Source: Candidatus Didemnitutus sp.
GTDB lineage: Bacteria > Verrucomicrobiota > Verrucomicrobiia > Opitutales > Opitutaceae
Assembly: GCA_030682505.1 (NCBI GenBank)
Contig: JAUXOH010000169.1
Location: forward strand, 1 to 17,887
DNA: 17,887 bases
Reading direction: 5' to 3'
Shown: positions 7,031 to 15,189 of the stretch, piece after piece
Numbering within the stretch: the first letter of the stretch is position 1
Layout of the letters: every line of letters starts with the position of its first letter
Program-made: the position numbers and the translations under genes
The notes under the pieces: model-generated
Database searches by the model: none
The model's input: the letters and a program-made list of their open reading frames with translations, nothing else
Told to the model about the DNA's origin: nothing

Positions 7031-7779
7031 AACCTCTTCAACTCATCCTCGGCCACATCGGCGGTGTCATTCTCTTGCTCACCCGCACGCTGCGCTTCGC
7101 CCCGACGCTGCCCCGCCAGTCACGTCGCTTCATCGATCAGTGCTACCTGATCGGCTACACGTCACTGCCGATCGTCACGATCCTGAGCTTCTTCATCGGC
7201 AGCGTGCTGGCACTGCAGAGCGGCTACTCGATGCAGAATTTCGGCGCGAAACAGTTCATTGGCAGCCTGGTCGGTTTGTCGATGGCCCGGGAACTCGGTC
7301 CAGTCATGGTCGCCATCCTCATCGCCGGTCGCGTCGGGTCCGCCATCACCGCCGAGCTGGCCTCGATGAAGGTCTATCAGGAAATCGACGCGCTCGTGAC
7401 GATGAACATCTCGCCCGAGCGGATTCTGGTGTTGCCGCGGCTGGCCGCGATTCTCGTCATGATGCCCGTCCTTGCCCTGATCGCGAACCTCTGCGGTTGG
7501 TATGGCGGCGCCCTCGTTTGCCAATACACGCATTTCATCTCCGTCGACAGCGAAGCCTATTTCGCCGTGCTCAAGCGCTACATGGAGTGGAAGGACATCA
7601 CGGACGGCCTGCTCAAGGCCGAAGTCTTCGGCTTCGTGATCGTGCTCGTCTGCTGTTACATCGGTCTCAACACCAAGGGCGGTCCGCGCGAAATCGGCCA
7701 GTCCGTCACGAAGGCGGTCGTCACCTCACTCATCCTCATCCTGGTGCTGGATTATTTCGTCACCAAAGCCCTCCTCTGA
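7027..7779 (+). CDS. mlaE: MlaE-family ABC lipid transporter permease
   Basis: This is the inner-membrane permease of the Mla-type (MlaFED) phospholipid transporter that maintains outer-membrane lipid asymmetry. The 250 residues fit the family. The signature stretch runs from MARELGPVM (86-94) through AGRVGSAITAELASMKV (100-116) to EIDALVTMNISPER. Hydrophobic segments lie at about 46-66, 88-105, 134-158, 198-215 and 229-247. Its ATG (7027) overlaps the stop of the repeat-protein gene by four bases, and there is no Shine-Dalgarno sequence, so translation probably depends on coupling. The ATPase gene begins five bases after its stop. No MlaB (STAS) or MlaC (periplasmic carrier) gene lies in this operon, so the direction of transport and the partner proteins are open. 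Confidence 0.95.
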   Translation: MKPLQLILGHIGGVILLLTRTLRFAPTLPRQSRRFIDQCYLIGYTSLPIVTILSFFIGSVLALQSGYSMQNFGAKQFIGSLVGLSMARELGPVMVAILIAGRVGSAITAELASMKVYQEIDALVTMNISPERILVLPRLAAILVMMPVLALIANLCGWYGGALVCQYTHFISVDSEAYFAVLKRYMEWKDITDGLLKAEVFGFVIVLVCCYIGLNTKGGPREIGQSVTKAVVTSLILILVLDYFVTKALL

Positions 7780-7784
7780 CCAGC

Positions 7785-8576
7785 ATGAGCACCTTCACCG
7801 CCACTCCTTTCGTCGACAAAACCTTCGGCGTCACGATCACCAACCTCACCAAGCGCTTCGGTGACGTCACCGTACTCAAGGACATCAATCTCGAGATCAG
7901 GCCGGGGGAAATTTTCTGCCTGATGGGACCCAGCGGCTCCGGCAAGAGTGTCCTGCTCAAGCACATTGTCGGGCTGGAAGCCCCGACGAGCGGGCAGGTG
8001 CACATCGGCGAGTTCGACGCGGCTGATCCCGAGACCCGCGCCAAGGTGCACATCGCTCTGGTTTTTCAGGCCGGCGCGCTCTTCAATTCCCTCTCGGTTT
8101 ACGACAATCTGGCGCTCTACCCGCGCGAGCACCAACTCTGCAACGAAGCCGGGATTCGCGAGCGCGTGATGAGCAACCTCGCCATGCTCTCGTTGGAGGA
8201 CGCCGCCGCCAAGTTTCCCTCCGAACTTTCCGGCGGTATGAAGAAGCGCGTGGCGATCGCCCGCGCGCTCGTGATGGAACCCCAATTGCTGATCTACGAC
8301 GAGCCCACCTCGGAACTCGATCCGGTCATGGGCGCAACCATCACCGAGATCATTGCCACCCTGCGCGAACAAACCGCGGTCACCAGCATTGTCGTCACCC
8401 ACGACCGCGATCTCGCGCTCAACATCGCCGACCGGATCGCCATCATCATGGACGGCCGGATCCATGCCACCGGCACCGCCGCCGAATTCCGCGAACCCAC
8501 CGATCAGGTCATCGCCGATTTTCTCTCCCCTGTCATCGACACCAAGAATCCCCGTTTCAAGAAACTAAAAGGCTAA
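7785..8576 (+). CDS. mlaF: MlaF-family ABC transporter ATP-binding protein
   Basis: This is the cytoplasmic ATPase that powers the MlaE permease. The start is the ATG at 7785 (MSTFTATPF), five bases after mlaE; the longer open frame upstream only overlaps mlaE. The 263 residues hold all ABC motifs: Walker A GPSGSGKS with K54, Q-loop VFQ with Q95, signature ELSGGMKKR (147-155), Walker B LLIYDEP with D172/E173, D-loop SELDP, and switch H206. Family members often read GLDP in the D-loop; SELDP is a mild variant. The C-terminal tail (ADFLSPVIDTKNPRF) fits the MlaF/Mkl subfamily. Four bases separate its stop from the mlaD ATG, so the three transporter genes form one transcription unit. Confidence 0.95.
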   Translation: MSTFTATPFVDKTFGVTITNLTKRFGDVTVLKDINLEIRPGEIFCLMGPSGSGKSVLLKHIVGLEAPTSGQVHIGEFDAADPETRAKVHIALVFQAGALFNSLSVYDNLALYPREHQLCNEAGIRERVMSNLAMLSLEDAAAKFPSELSGGMKKRVAIARALVMEPQLLIYDEPTSELDPVMGATITEIIATLREQTAVTSIVVTHDRDLALNIADRIAIIMDGRIHATGTAAEFREPTDQVIADFLSPVIDTKNPRFKKLKG

Positions 8577-8580
8577 TCTC

Positions 8581-9567
8581 ATGAACAACACCCAACAGTC
8601 CATCCGCGTGGGCCTCTTCTTTTTGCTCGGCTGCGCGCTCGCCTGGATCACTTTTGAAGCGCTGACCGGCGGCCAGGCCTTCAAGCACAGTGGCTACACG
8701 CTGATCGCCCCCTTCTCCAACCTCAAGGGCCTCAAGACCGGCGATGAAGTGCAGATGGCCGGCGTGCGCATCGGCTCCGTCATGCAGACCCGTCTGGGCA
8801 ACAAACGCGTGGAGGCCCTGCTCTCCATCGACGCCAAGGTGAAGATTCCCGACGACGCCGTCGCGTCCGTGGAAACCTCCAGTCTGCTCGGCAGCCAGCA
8901 TCTTGCCGTCAGTTTCGGCGACTCCCCCACCATGCTCAATCCCGGGGACAACATCAAAACGAAGAACACCGTCGACATGAACGAGGTGATCTCCCAACTC
9001 GGTTCCCTCGGCGTCAAACTTGAGGACGTGGCGGGCACCATCGGCAAGGCCCTCGGCGGCGACGCCGGCGGCTCCCTCTTCTCCAAGATCGACCAGCTCG
9101 TCGAGGACAACGGGCCCAACCTCACCGAGGCCATCGCCAATCTGCAGGACATCACCGCCAAGCTGAAAAGCGGCGAGGGCACGCTCGGCAAGCTCGTGAA
9201 TGATTCCAAATTGCACGACGAGCTGCTCAGCGCCGTCAGTGAACTCAAGGTCGCGGCGACCGACGCGCGCGTGGTCCTCCAGGACACCCGGACGATCGTG
9301 GCCGACGTGAAGGCGGGCCACGGCGCCGTCGGCGCGCTGTTTTATGATCCCGTGACCGCCGACAACCTGAAGCTGAGCATGAACAACCTGCGCGAGCTCT
9401 CGGCCAAGTTGAACAGTGGCGAAGGCACGCTCGGCAAACTCCTCGCCGACGACACGCTCTACAAGGAGATGCAAGGCATCGTGAAAAAGGCGGACCGCGC
9501 ACTCGATGGTCTCGGTGAACAGGGACCCATCACCGCAGTGGGCGTCGTCGCGGGCGCGCTGTTCTGA
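8581..9567 (+). CDS. mlaD: MlaD-family MCE-domain lipid transport protein
   Basis: This periplasmic, inner-membrane-anchored MCE protein forms a ring that channels lipids from or to the MlaEF complex. It has 328 residues: a signal anchor at 10-27, an MCE domain at about 38-112 (LKTGDEVQMAGVRIGSV, then VETSSLLGSQHLAVSFG), and a long helical tail to the C-terminus. The tail contains two near-identical boxes, SGEGTLGKL at 197-205 and 279-287, each followed by a D-x-L segment. A degenerate third (GHGAVGALF, 246-254) lies between them. E. coli MlaD is about 183 residues, so the tail is an extension, as in other long MCE proteins that bridge the periplasm. AAGG lies nine bases before the ATG and is one of the few plausible ribosome sites here. 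It is the last gene of the operon. Confidence 0.93.
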   Translation: MNNTQQSIRVGLFFLLGCALAWITFEALTGGQAFKHSGYTLIAPFSNLKGLKTGDEVQMAGVRIGSVMQTRLGNKRVEALLSIDAKVKIPDDAVASVETSSLLGSQHLAVSFGDSPTMLNPGDNIKTKNTVDMNEVISQLGSLGVKLEDVAGTIGKALGGDAGGSLFSKIDQLVEDNGPNLTEAIANLQDITAKLKSGEGTLGKLVNDSKLHDELLSAVSELKVAATDARVVLQDTRTIVADVKAGHGAVGALFYDPVTADNLKLSMNNLRELSAKLNSGEGTLGKLLADDTLYKEMQGIVKKADRALDGLGEQGPITAVGVVAGALF

Positions 9568-9622
9568 TCCCGCAGGCAATTCGCTCGCCCGACGCGCCGG
9601 GGTGCTTCCGCGCACGATGCTT

Positions 9623-9650
9623 CCGGCTGGGAGGGAGGGAATCCAGCCGG
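9623..9650. terminator. Hairpin between convergent mlaD and 2-oxoacid dehydrogenase genes
   Basis: CCGGCTGG (9623-9630) and CCAGCCGG (9643-9650) form an 8-bp GC-rich stem around a 12-base purine-rich loop, 55 bases after the mlaD stop and 32 bases after the stop of the convergent gene. The symmetric position suits a bidirectional terminator. No T-run follows on either strand, so it is not a textbook intrinsic terminator. Confidence 0.4.
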
Positions 9651-9682
9651 CGACGGTCGCGCCTGCACGCCGTCGGAGCTGA

Positions 9683-12600
9683 TCAACCGGGGAGCTGGAA
9701 GGTCTCGAACTGCTGCTTCACTTCCTGCATGAACGCGGCCGCACCGGCGCCGTTCACCACCTTGTGATCAAAGGTCAGGGAAAGCGTGACGACCTCGCAG
9801 GGATAAACGACACCCTCGTCCTTGATCATGCGTTCGTGCGCCGTGCCGATGAAGAGCGTGCCCATGGCCGGCGGCACCACGATCGGTGTCGCGCATTCAA
9901 CCCCAAAGGAACCCAGGCTCGTGATGTTGAGCGGAGCTTGCACTTCGAGCAGCTTGCCGCCGCGCGTCTCTTCAAGGGCGCGGTTGTAGGCGGCGGAAAA
10001 TTCCATCCAGCCCAGCTTGTTCGCGTGGCTGATGGCCGCCGTCGCGAGCCGGTCGCCCTCGAGCGCCACGGCGACGCCCTGATCGAAGTCGGGTTGCTCG
10101 TAAATATTGCCGTCCTTGCCGACGATCGCGCGAAATGCGGCGTGCTTTTCCTGCGCGCGCGTGACGCACCAAGCCATCATCGCCGAGGGCGAGGGCGCGG
10201 CCTTGCCGTGCTTGGCCTTGGCTTCCACGCGGGCCTGCCGGAGGGCATCCCACCGCACATCCATCAACATGTTGGCCGGCACGACCGCATCGAGACGCTT
10301 CGTGATCGCAGGGGGCAGAGCAGGGGGGCGAAGGTTGCCTTTCATAGAGCCGGCGGGGGTTGGCGTCGCTGGGGACGCCGGAGGGGATGAACGGGCCGAA
10401 ACGGTCGGAGCTGCGGCAACGGTCTTGGCCGACGGGGCCGATGACGTCGTTGGTTTGGGCGCAGCCGCACCTTCCACTGGCAGCCCTGCGACGCTTTCGG
10501 CATCACCCGCGACCAAGGCGATGACCTGCCCGATGAGCACCGTGTCATCGAGCTTGATGCTCCAGGACTTCAATTTGCCGGCGAACGACGCCTCGACGGG
10601 ATAAACCGCCTTGTCGGTCTCGAGTTCGCAGAGCACGTCGTCGTGCTGCACGTCATCGCCCGGTTTCTTGTTGAGCGCGACCACGCGCGCCGAGCGCAGG
10701 CCTTCACCCATGATCGGCACGCGGACAATGATGTCGCTTGTGCCGGCCACGACCGTGTTCTGCGGGCCGTGGGAATCCACCGCCACGGGCGCGGGTTTTG
10801 CGGCGGGAGCAACCGGGGCCGATGAAACCGGGGGGGCCACGGGCGTTTCACCGCGCGCGACGTTCAGCGCCACACTCTGCCAGATTGCTTCCACGATGCG
10901 CGGCACATCCGGCAGCGCAGCGTATTCGTAAATCGGATTGTAGCCAATCATCACGTTGCCCTTCGTGATCAACCGGGGCGGCGCTTTCATGCCCGCCCAA
11001 AGGTCCATCTGGCCGAGCAGGTGCGTGATGATCATCTGGCCGACAGAGCACGCCTCGGTGTCCTCCTGCACCACGATCAAGCGGCCGGTCTTGCGCACCG
11101 AGGCTTCGATCGTGGCCTTGTCCCACGGCATGATGGAACGCAGGTCGATCAGCTCGACGCTCACTTCGCCCTGCAATTGCGCCATGGCCTCGTGCGCCTT
11201 TTCCATCGTGTTGCCCCACCCCACGAGCGTGAGGTCATCGCCCTCGGTGACCACGCGCGCCTGGCCAAGCGGAATCGAAACGATGGGCGCAGCCAGGTTG
11301 TGCTCGGCCCACAGGAGGTGTTTCGGGGCGAGGAAGATCGTGATGTCTTCGGCGTGCATCGCCGTCCAGAGCAAGCCGGCGGCGTCTTCCGGCGTCGAAG
11401 GAATGACGATGTTGATCCCGGGAAAATGCGCGTAGGCCGCTTCGTTCGCCTGCGAGTGCCAGAGACCGCCGCCGGGCAGGTAGGCCCCGTAGGGCGCATA
11501 GAAGACCGCAGGCACTTTCCACTGGCCGTTGGAGCGCCAGCGCAGGTTCGCCAAGTTGGAGACCACTTGATTGAAACCCGGAAAACTGAAATCGATGAAC
11601 TGCAGCTCGAAGACCGGCCGACGCCCGTAGAGCGCCAACCCGCCACCCACGCCGAAAATCGTGGATTCAGCCAGCGGTGAATTAAACACCTGTTCGGGAA
11701 AATCCGTGGAGAGTTTTTGCGTGAGCCGGAACACGCCGCCCTTGGGATCCTCGATGTCTTCGCCGAAGAGCATCCGCCCGGGATCGATGTCGAGACCAGC
11801 CCGCAGGGTCTGGTTGATGACATCGCCCATGCGATATTTTCCGGCCTGGAAGAGCTCCTCTTTCAGGTCGGGCGATGGCCCGGTGACCTCCAACAACAGT
11901 TCGTCAGCGCGCGGATCCTCGGTCTTTTCGGCGGCGGCATATTCCGTCCGCACCTTCGCCTTGATCTCGGCCTCGAGCTTCTCATATCCCGCCGTGGTGA
12001 TCTCGCCGGCCTGCACCATCTTCTCCTTCAGCCGGAGAATCGGATCCGCGTTCGCCAGAGCGGCGATGTCTTCCTTCGAACGATATAGCGTGTGGTCGTC
12101 CGAGCTCGTGTGGCTGGAAAGCCGCTCCAGCTTGCACCACAGCAACACCGGTCCCTCCCCCTGGCGCAGCTGGGCGAGCGCCCGCTGGCTCTCGGCGTGG
12201 ACCGCTTCGGTATCGGAGCCGTCAACCAGGCGCCACCGCGCCTGGTTCAACACCTCGATCGCGAGCGGATTCGTCTCCCGCGTGGGGGTGGAGATGCCGT
12301 AGGCGTTGTCCTCGACAATGATCAAAACCGGCAGCTTCCGCTCAAGGGCAAAGCTGATCGCCTCGTAGAAGTCACCTTGGCGCGTCGCGGCATCGCCGAC
12401 GGTCGTCACGACCACGCTCTCCTTGCCATCGAGCTTCATGCCCCACGCGACACCGCAGGCCGGCAGGAGCTGCGCGCCCAACGGGGTGGGCACACTGACG
12501 ATGTTCAGCGCCCGGCAGGAAAAATGCGACGGCATCATGCGGCCGCGTGACTCCGACTCCCGCTTGGCAAAATACTCGAGGGCGAGATGCCGCGTGCTGA

Positions 12601-12838
12601 CCCCCCGGCCCATGCACAGGCCGCGATCCCGGTAGTAGGGCAAAATGAAATCATCCTTGCCCAACAGCGTGCCCAAACTGCTCAGCGCTTCGTGCCCCCG
12701 ACCGGAAACGTGAAAATGTCCCTTCCCCTGCCGATTCAAACTTTCCTCGCGCAAATCGCCCAACCGGCTCTCCAACATCGTGCGCAGCAGATGGTGGCGT
12801 TGTTCCTGGTTCAAAGTCGTGGGCGCAGTCTTGGCCAT
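9683..12838 (-). CDS. Single-chain 2-oxoacid dehydrogenase: E1-alpha, E1-beta, lipoyl and E2 domains
   Basis: This oxidatively decarboxylates a 2-oxoacid to acyl-CoA, joining in one 1051-residue chain what is normally two or three proteins. E1-alpha (about 1-325) has YRDRG, a thiamine-diphosphate motif running from GDAATRQGD (148-156) to EDNAYGIS (176-183), and a SHTSSDDHTLYR loop like branched-chain enzymes. E1-beta (about 333-655) has PLAES with E391 and HSQANEAAYAHFPG near 461. An Ala/Pro linker precedes the lipoyl domain (about 701-778; lipoyl lysine K743 in ETDKAV). A second Ala/Pro linker leads to the E2 catalytic domain (about 841-1051), ending with FDHKVVNGA (H1025; N1029 where D is usual). 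No peripheral-subunit-binding domain is visible. Substrate: the E1 motifs resemble branched-chain 2-oxoacid dehydrogenase, but pyruvate is possible. The start is the ATG at 12838; no Shine-Dalgarno sequence. No E3 gene is nearby. Confidence 0.93.
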   Translation of the reverse strand: MAKTAPTTLNQEQRHHLLRTMLESRLGDLREESLNRQGKGHFHVSGRGHEALSSLGTLLGKDDFILPYYRDRGLCMGRGVSTRHLALEYFAKRESESRGRMMPSHFSCRALNIVSVPTPLGAQLLPACGVAWGMKLDGKESVVVTTVGDAATRQGDFYEAISFALERKLPVLIIVEDNAYGISTPTRETNPLAIEVLNQARWRLVDGSDTEAVHAESQRALAQLRQGEGPVLLWCKLERLSSHTSSDDHTLYRSKEDIAALANADPILRLKEKMVQAGEITTAGYEKLEAEIKAKVRTEYAAAEKTEDPRADELLLEVTGPSPDLKEELFQAGKYRMGDVINQTLRAGLDIDPGRMLFGEDIEDPKGGVFRLTQKLSTDFPEQVFNSPLAESTIFGVGGGLALYGRRPVFELQFIDFSFPGFNQVVSNLANLRWRSNGQWKVPAVFYAPYGAYLPGGGLWHSQANEAAYAHFPGINIVIPSTPEDAAGLLWTAMHAEDITIFLAPKHLLWAEHNLAAPIVSIPLGQARVVTEGDDLTLVGWGNTMEKAHEAMAQLQGEVSVELIDLRSIMPWDKATIEASVRKTGRLIVVQEDTEACSVGQMIITHLLGQMDLWAGMKAPPRLITKGNVMIGYNPIYEYAALPDVPRIVEAIWQSVALNVARGETPVAPPVSSAPVAPAAKPAPVAVDSHGPQNTVVAGTSDIIVRVPIMGEGLRSARVVALNKKPGDDVQHDDVLCELETDKAVYPVEASFAGKLKSWSIKLDDTVLIGQVIALVAGDAESVAGLPVEGAAAPKPTTSSAPSAKTVAAAPTVSARSSPPASPATPTPAGSMKGNLRPPALPPAITKRLDAVVPANMLMDVRWDALRQARVEAKAKHGKAAPSPSAMMAWCVTRAQEKHAAFRAIVGKDGNIYEQPDFDQGVAVALEGDRLATAAISHANKLGWMEFSAAYNRALEETRGGKLLEVQAPLNITSLGSFGVECATPIVVPPAMGTLFIGTAHERMIKDEGVVYPCEVVTLSLTFDHKVVNGAGAAAFMQEVKQQFETFQLPG

Positions 12839-12876
12839 GGGGGCAATCGTGGAAGGACTGAAAGGTTTTCCAAAAT

Positions 12877-12905
12877 GTCATAACCGGCAATGGATTTCTC
12901 CCCAA
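12877..12905 (-). promoter_or_regulatory. Candidate sigma-70 promoter for the fused dehydrogenase
   Basis: On the minus strand TTGGGG (12905-12900) and TATGAC (12882-12877) are separated by exactly 17 bases, ending about 38 bases before the ATG at 12838. They match three and four of six consensus positions, so the call is weak and rests mainly on spacing and position. The rest of the 219-base gap (12839-13057) holds one small hairpin, TGCGCC-(4 nt)-GGCGCA at 13006-13021, just after the FadJ-like stop, without a T-run. I see no gene in this gap. Confidence 0.3.
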
Positions 12906-13057
12906 AATCACGGTGAGGGGCGGCGAAAATTCGCTGCCGGGTGCGCCCGCGATTTCTCCTGCCAACGCTTTAGACAACGTCCCCGACCGGGCGCGCAACC
13001 GGCCTTGCGCCGTCCGGCGCAGTGCGGCGCACGCGGGGTGATCGCGAAAAAAACCGC

Positions 13058-15064
13058 TCAGTAGAGACCGACGCTCTTCGCGTAGCGCATCAGTCCACCG
13101 CGAAAGGCCGGGAACCCCGTGCCCATCAACAGCGCAAAGTCGGCTTCGTTGGCCGTCTTGAGCACCCCGTCGTCGAGCACCCGCTTCGTCTCGGCAATCA
13201 TCACGCCGTTGAGGTGATCTTGAATCGCCTTGGCGTCCATGGCCTTCACCGCCGCGGGAGCGAAGGACTGCATCGCGGGATTCAACGCCTCCTTGCCGCC
13301 CTCGTAGGTGTAAAAGCCCGTCGAGGCACCGTTCTTCCGCCCTTTCAGACCGGCGGCGAGCATGCGATGGCAAACGGTGGCACTCGGAAACCGGTCCGCA
13401 AAATAGTGCTTCATCTCGCCGTAGATGAAATCCGTCACGTCCACCCCGACCTCGTCGATCAGGCGCATCGGGCCCATCGGCCAGCCCCAGTCCCGCATGG
13501 CGCGATCGATCACATCACTCGGCACCCCCTGCTCCCACAGCAGACAGGCTTCGTTGAGGTAGAAAAACAACACGCGCGTGACGAGGAAGCCCGGCGAGGA
13601 TTTGCAGATCACCGGCGTCTTGCCGAGGTGCTTGGCGAACGCCAGCACGCAATCCGCCGTGTCGCGCGTGGTGTGCGGACTGAGCACCATCTCGATCAGC
13701 GGCATCCGGCTCACCGGATTGAAGAAATGCACGCCAATCGTGCGACCCGGGAAAGTCGCGGTGGCCGCCAGCTCCTCGATCGGCAGCGCCGAGGTGTTCG
13801 AGGCCAGCACACAATCGGTCCGGACGACGCCGGCAAGATCCGCGAATAGTTTTTGTTTGGCCGCAACGTTTTCGACGATCGCCTCAATCACCAGATCACA
13901 ATCGGCGAAGTCAGAGAAATCCGTGGTTCCTTGCACGCGCGCCAAGCCCTGCTCCGCCGCCTCGTCGCTCAGCTTGCCCCGTTTGGCCGCCTCGCCAAAG
14001 AGACCCTTGATCACGCCCAGGCCGCGTTCGACGAATTCCTGCTTCACGTCGCCCATGACCACCGTGTAGCCGCGCGCCGCGCACCACTGCGCAATGCCCG
14101 ATCCCATGACGCCGGCCCCCACCACGCCCACGGTCTTGAACGGCACGGGCGCAACCGCACCCTCCGGCTTGGGAAACCACGCATCCACCGTCAGTTTCTT
14201 CACCGCGTCCTTCAGGAAAAAGACATGCACCAGATTCTTGGCGACTTCGCCCGCGGCGATCTCGCCAAACAGCGTCGCCTCCAGCGCGAGCGCGGCCTCC
14301 AAAGACAGCTCCGCGCCTTGTTCAACCCCATCGAGCACGGCGAGCGGCGCCGGCTGGCCGCGCAGGCGGCTGAGCGCGAACTTGCGTTGCTCGGCAAAAA
14401 ACGCCGGCTCGGCGGCGACCGCCGGCGCGCGCACGGGTTTGCCTTCGGCCGCCAGCTTGAGGGCGGCCGCCTTCGCCCGCGCTTTCAAATCGGCGGGCGC
14501 GACCAGTTCGTCCACCAAGCCCGTCCGATGGGCGTCGGCCGCCGGGAGCAATTGCGCCTTGAGGATGTGTTCCACCGCCGCCTTGCCGCCGAGCAGGCGG
14601 GGCAGGCGCGCGCAGCCACCCCAACCAGGGATCAAGCCGATGCCGACCTCGGGGAGCCCGATGACCGTCTCCCGCGCGTTGGTGGCGAGGCGCCAATGAC
14701 AGGCGAGCGCGATCTCGTAGCCGCCTCCGGCGCAGGCCCCATGAATCGCGCACACCACCGGCACCTTGAACTGGTCGAGCAATCCGAACAGCGCCTGACC
14801 GTCGCGCGAGGCCGCGTGCGCCGCGGGCGCGTCAGCGAGCTGGCCGAGCCATTTCAGGTCCGCTCCGGCGATGAAGATCCGTTCCTTGGCGCTGAGCACG
14901 ACGACCGCCTTGACCGGTTCGGCCGCGAGGGCCTCGATCGCGGCGCGCAAGGCCGCCTGGGTCGGAGGATTGAAGACATTGGCCCGGCTCGCCGAATCAT
15001 CGAATGTGATCCAGCCGATGCCATCTGCGTCCACGGAGTGGGTTACGGTCGGGGAGTTGCTCAT
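13058..15064 (-). CDS. fadJ: FadJ/FadB-type enoyl-CoA hydratase / 3-hydroxyacyl-CoA dehydrogenase
   Basis: This bifunctional beta-oxidation enzyme hydrates enoyl-CoA, then oxidises the 3-hydroxyacyl-CoA with NAD. The start is the ATG at 15064 (MSNSPTVTH); the frame extends 23 codons further to a TTG but nothing supports that. The 668 residues are slightly short of the 700-730 usual for FadB/FadJ. The crotonase domain (1-190) has the oxyanion-hole segment FIAGADLKWL and both catalytic glutamates, E117 (GGGYEIAL) and E139 (GLPEVGIGLIPGWGG). The dehydrogenase domain starts near 308, with VGVVGAGVMGSG (GxGxxG at 316-321), SNTSALPI (422-429), catalytic H446 in GVHFFNP, and E458 in PLIEM. Two C-terminal 3HCDH parts follow (SSPGFLVTRVLF, then GFPAFRGG). 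No thiolase partner is nearby. The upstream pseudouridine synthase ends 125 bases away; the fused dehydrogenase lies downstream and may share the acyl-CoA pathway. Confidence 0.94.
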   Translation of the reverse strand: MSNSPTVTHSVDADGIGWITFDDSASRANVFNPPTQAALRAAIEALAAEPVKAVVVLSAKERIFIAGADLKWLGQLADAPAAHAASRDGQALFGLLDQFKVPVVCAIHGACAGGGYEIALACHWRLATNARETVIGLPEVGIGLIPGWGGCARLPRLLGGKAAVEHILKAQLLPAADAHRTGLVDELVAPADLKARAKAAALKLAAEGKPVRAPAVAAEPAFFAEQRKFALSRLRGQPAPLAVLDGVEQGAELSLEAALALEATLFGEIAAGEVAKNLVHVFFLKDAVKKLTVDAWFPKPEGAVAPVPFKTVGVVGAGVMGSGIAQWCAARGYTVVMGDVKQEFVERGLGVIKGLFGEAAKRGKLSDEAAEQGLARVQGTTDFSDFADCDLVIEAIVENVAAKQKLFADLAGVVRTDCVLASNTSALPIEELAATATFPGRTIGVHFFNPVSRMPLIEMVLSPHTTRDTADCVLAFAKHLGKTPVICKSSPGFLVTRVLFFYLNEACLLWEQGVPSDVIDRAMRDWGWPMGPMRLIDEVGVDVTDFIYGEMKHYFADRFPSATVCHRMLAAGLKGRKNGASTGFYTYEGGKEALNPAMQSFAPAAVKAMDAKAIQDHLNGVMIAETKRVLDDGVLKTANEADFALLMGTGFPAFRGGLMRYAKSVGLY

Positions 15065-15124
15065 GGGGATAATTTTCCCCAGCAAAAACCGTGTGCTCCG
15101 CGCTGACAACGCCAAGGCTGGCGG

Positions 15125-15155
15125 CCCGGGCAACTATTAGCCCGTTGCTGCCGGG
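15125..15155 (-). terminator. Bulged hairpin between RluA-family gene and fadJ-like gene
   Basis: CCCGGGCAAC (15125-15134) pairs with GTTGC-(TG bulge)-CCGGG (15144-15155) around a 9-base loop, giving ten base pairs with a two-base bulge. On the minus strand it begins 34 bases after the stop of the pseudouridine synthase and about 60 bases before the FadJ-like ATG. There is no T-run, so it may be a factor-dependent terminator or a leader structure. Between it and the ATG, GGGGA and TCCCC flank an AT-rich stretch immediately upstream of the start. Confidence 0.4.
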
Positions 15156-15189
15156 AGTTAACGAACGACGCCTCTCCGCCGCGCCGGTT

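Noticed and set aside
7140..7784. Upstream extension of the mlaF frame
   Set aside because: It overlaps mlaE out of frame; the ABC domain and a sensible ATG begin at 7785.
13853..15106. Plus-strand open frame of 417 codons opposite the fadJ-like gene
   Set aside because: It is a shadow of a gene with intact catalytic motifs and shows only Arg/Leu-rich low-information sequence.
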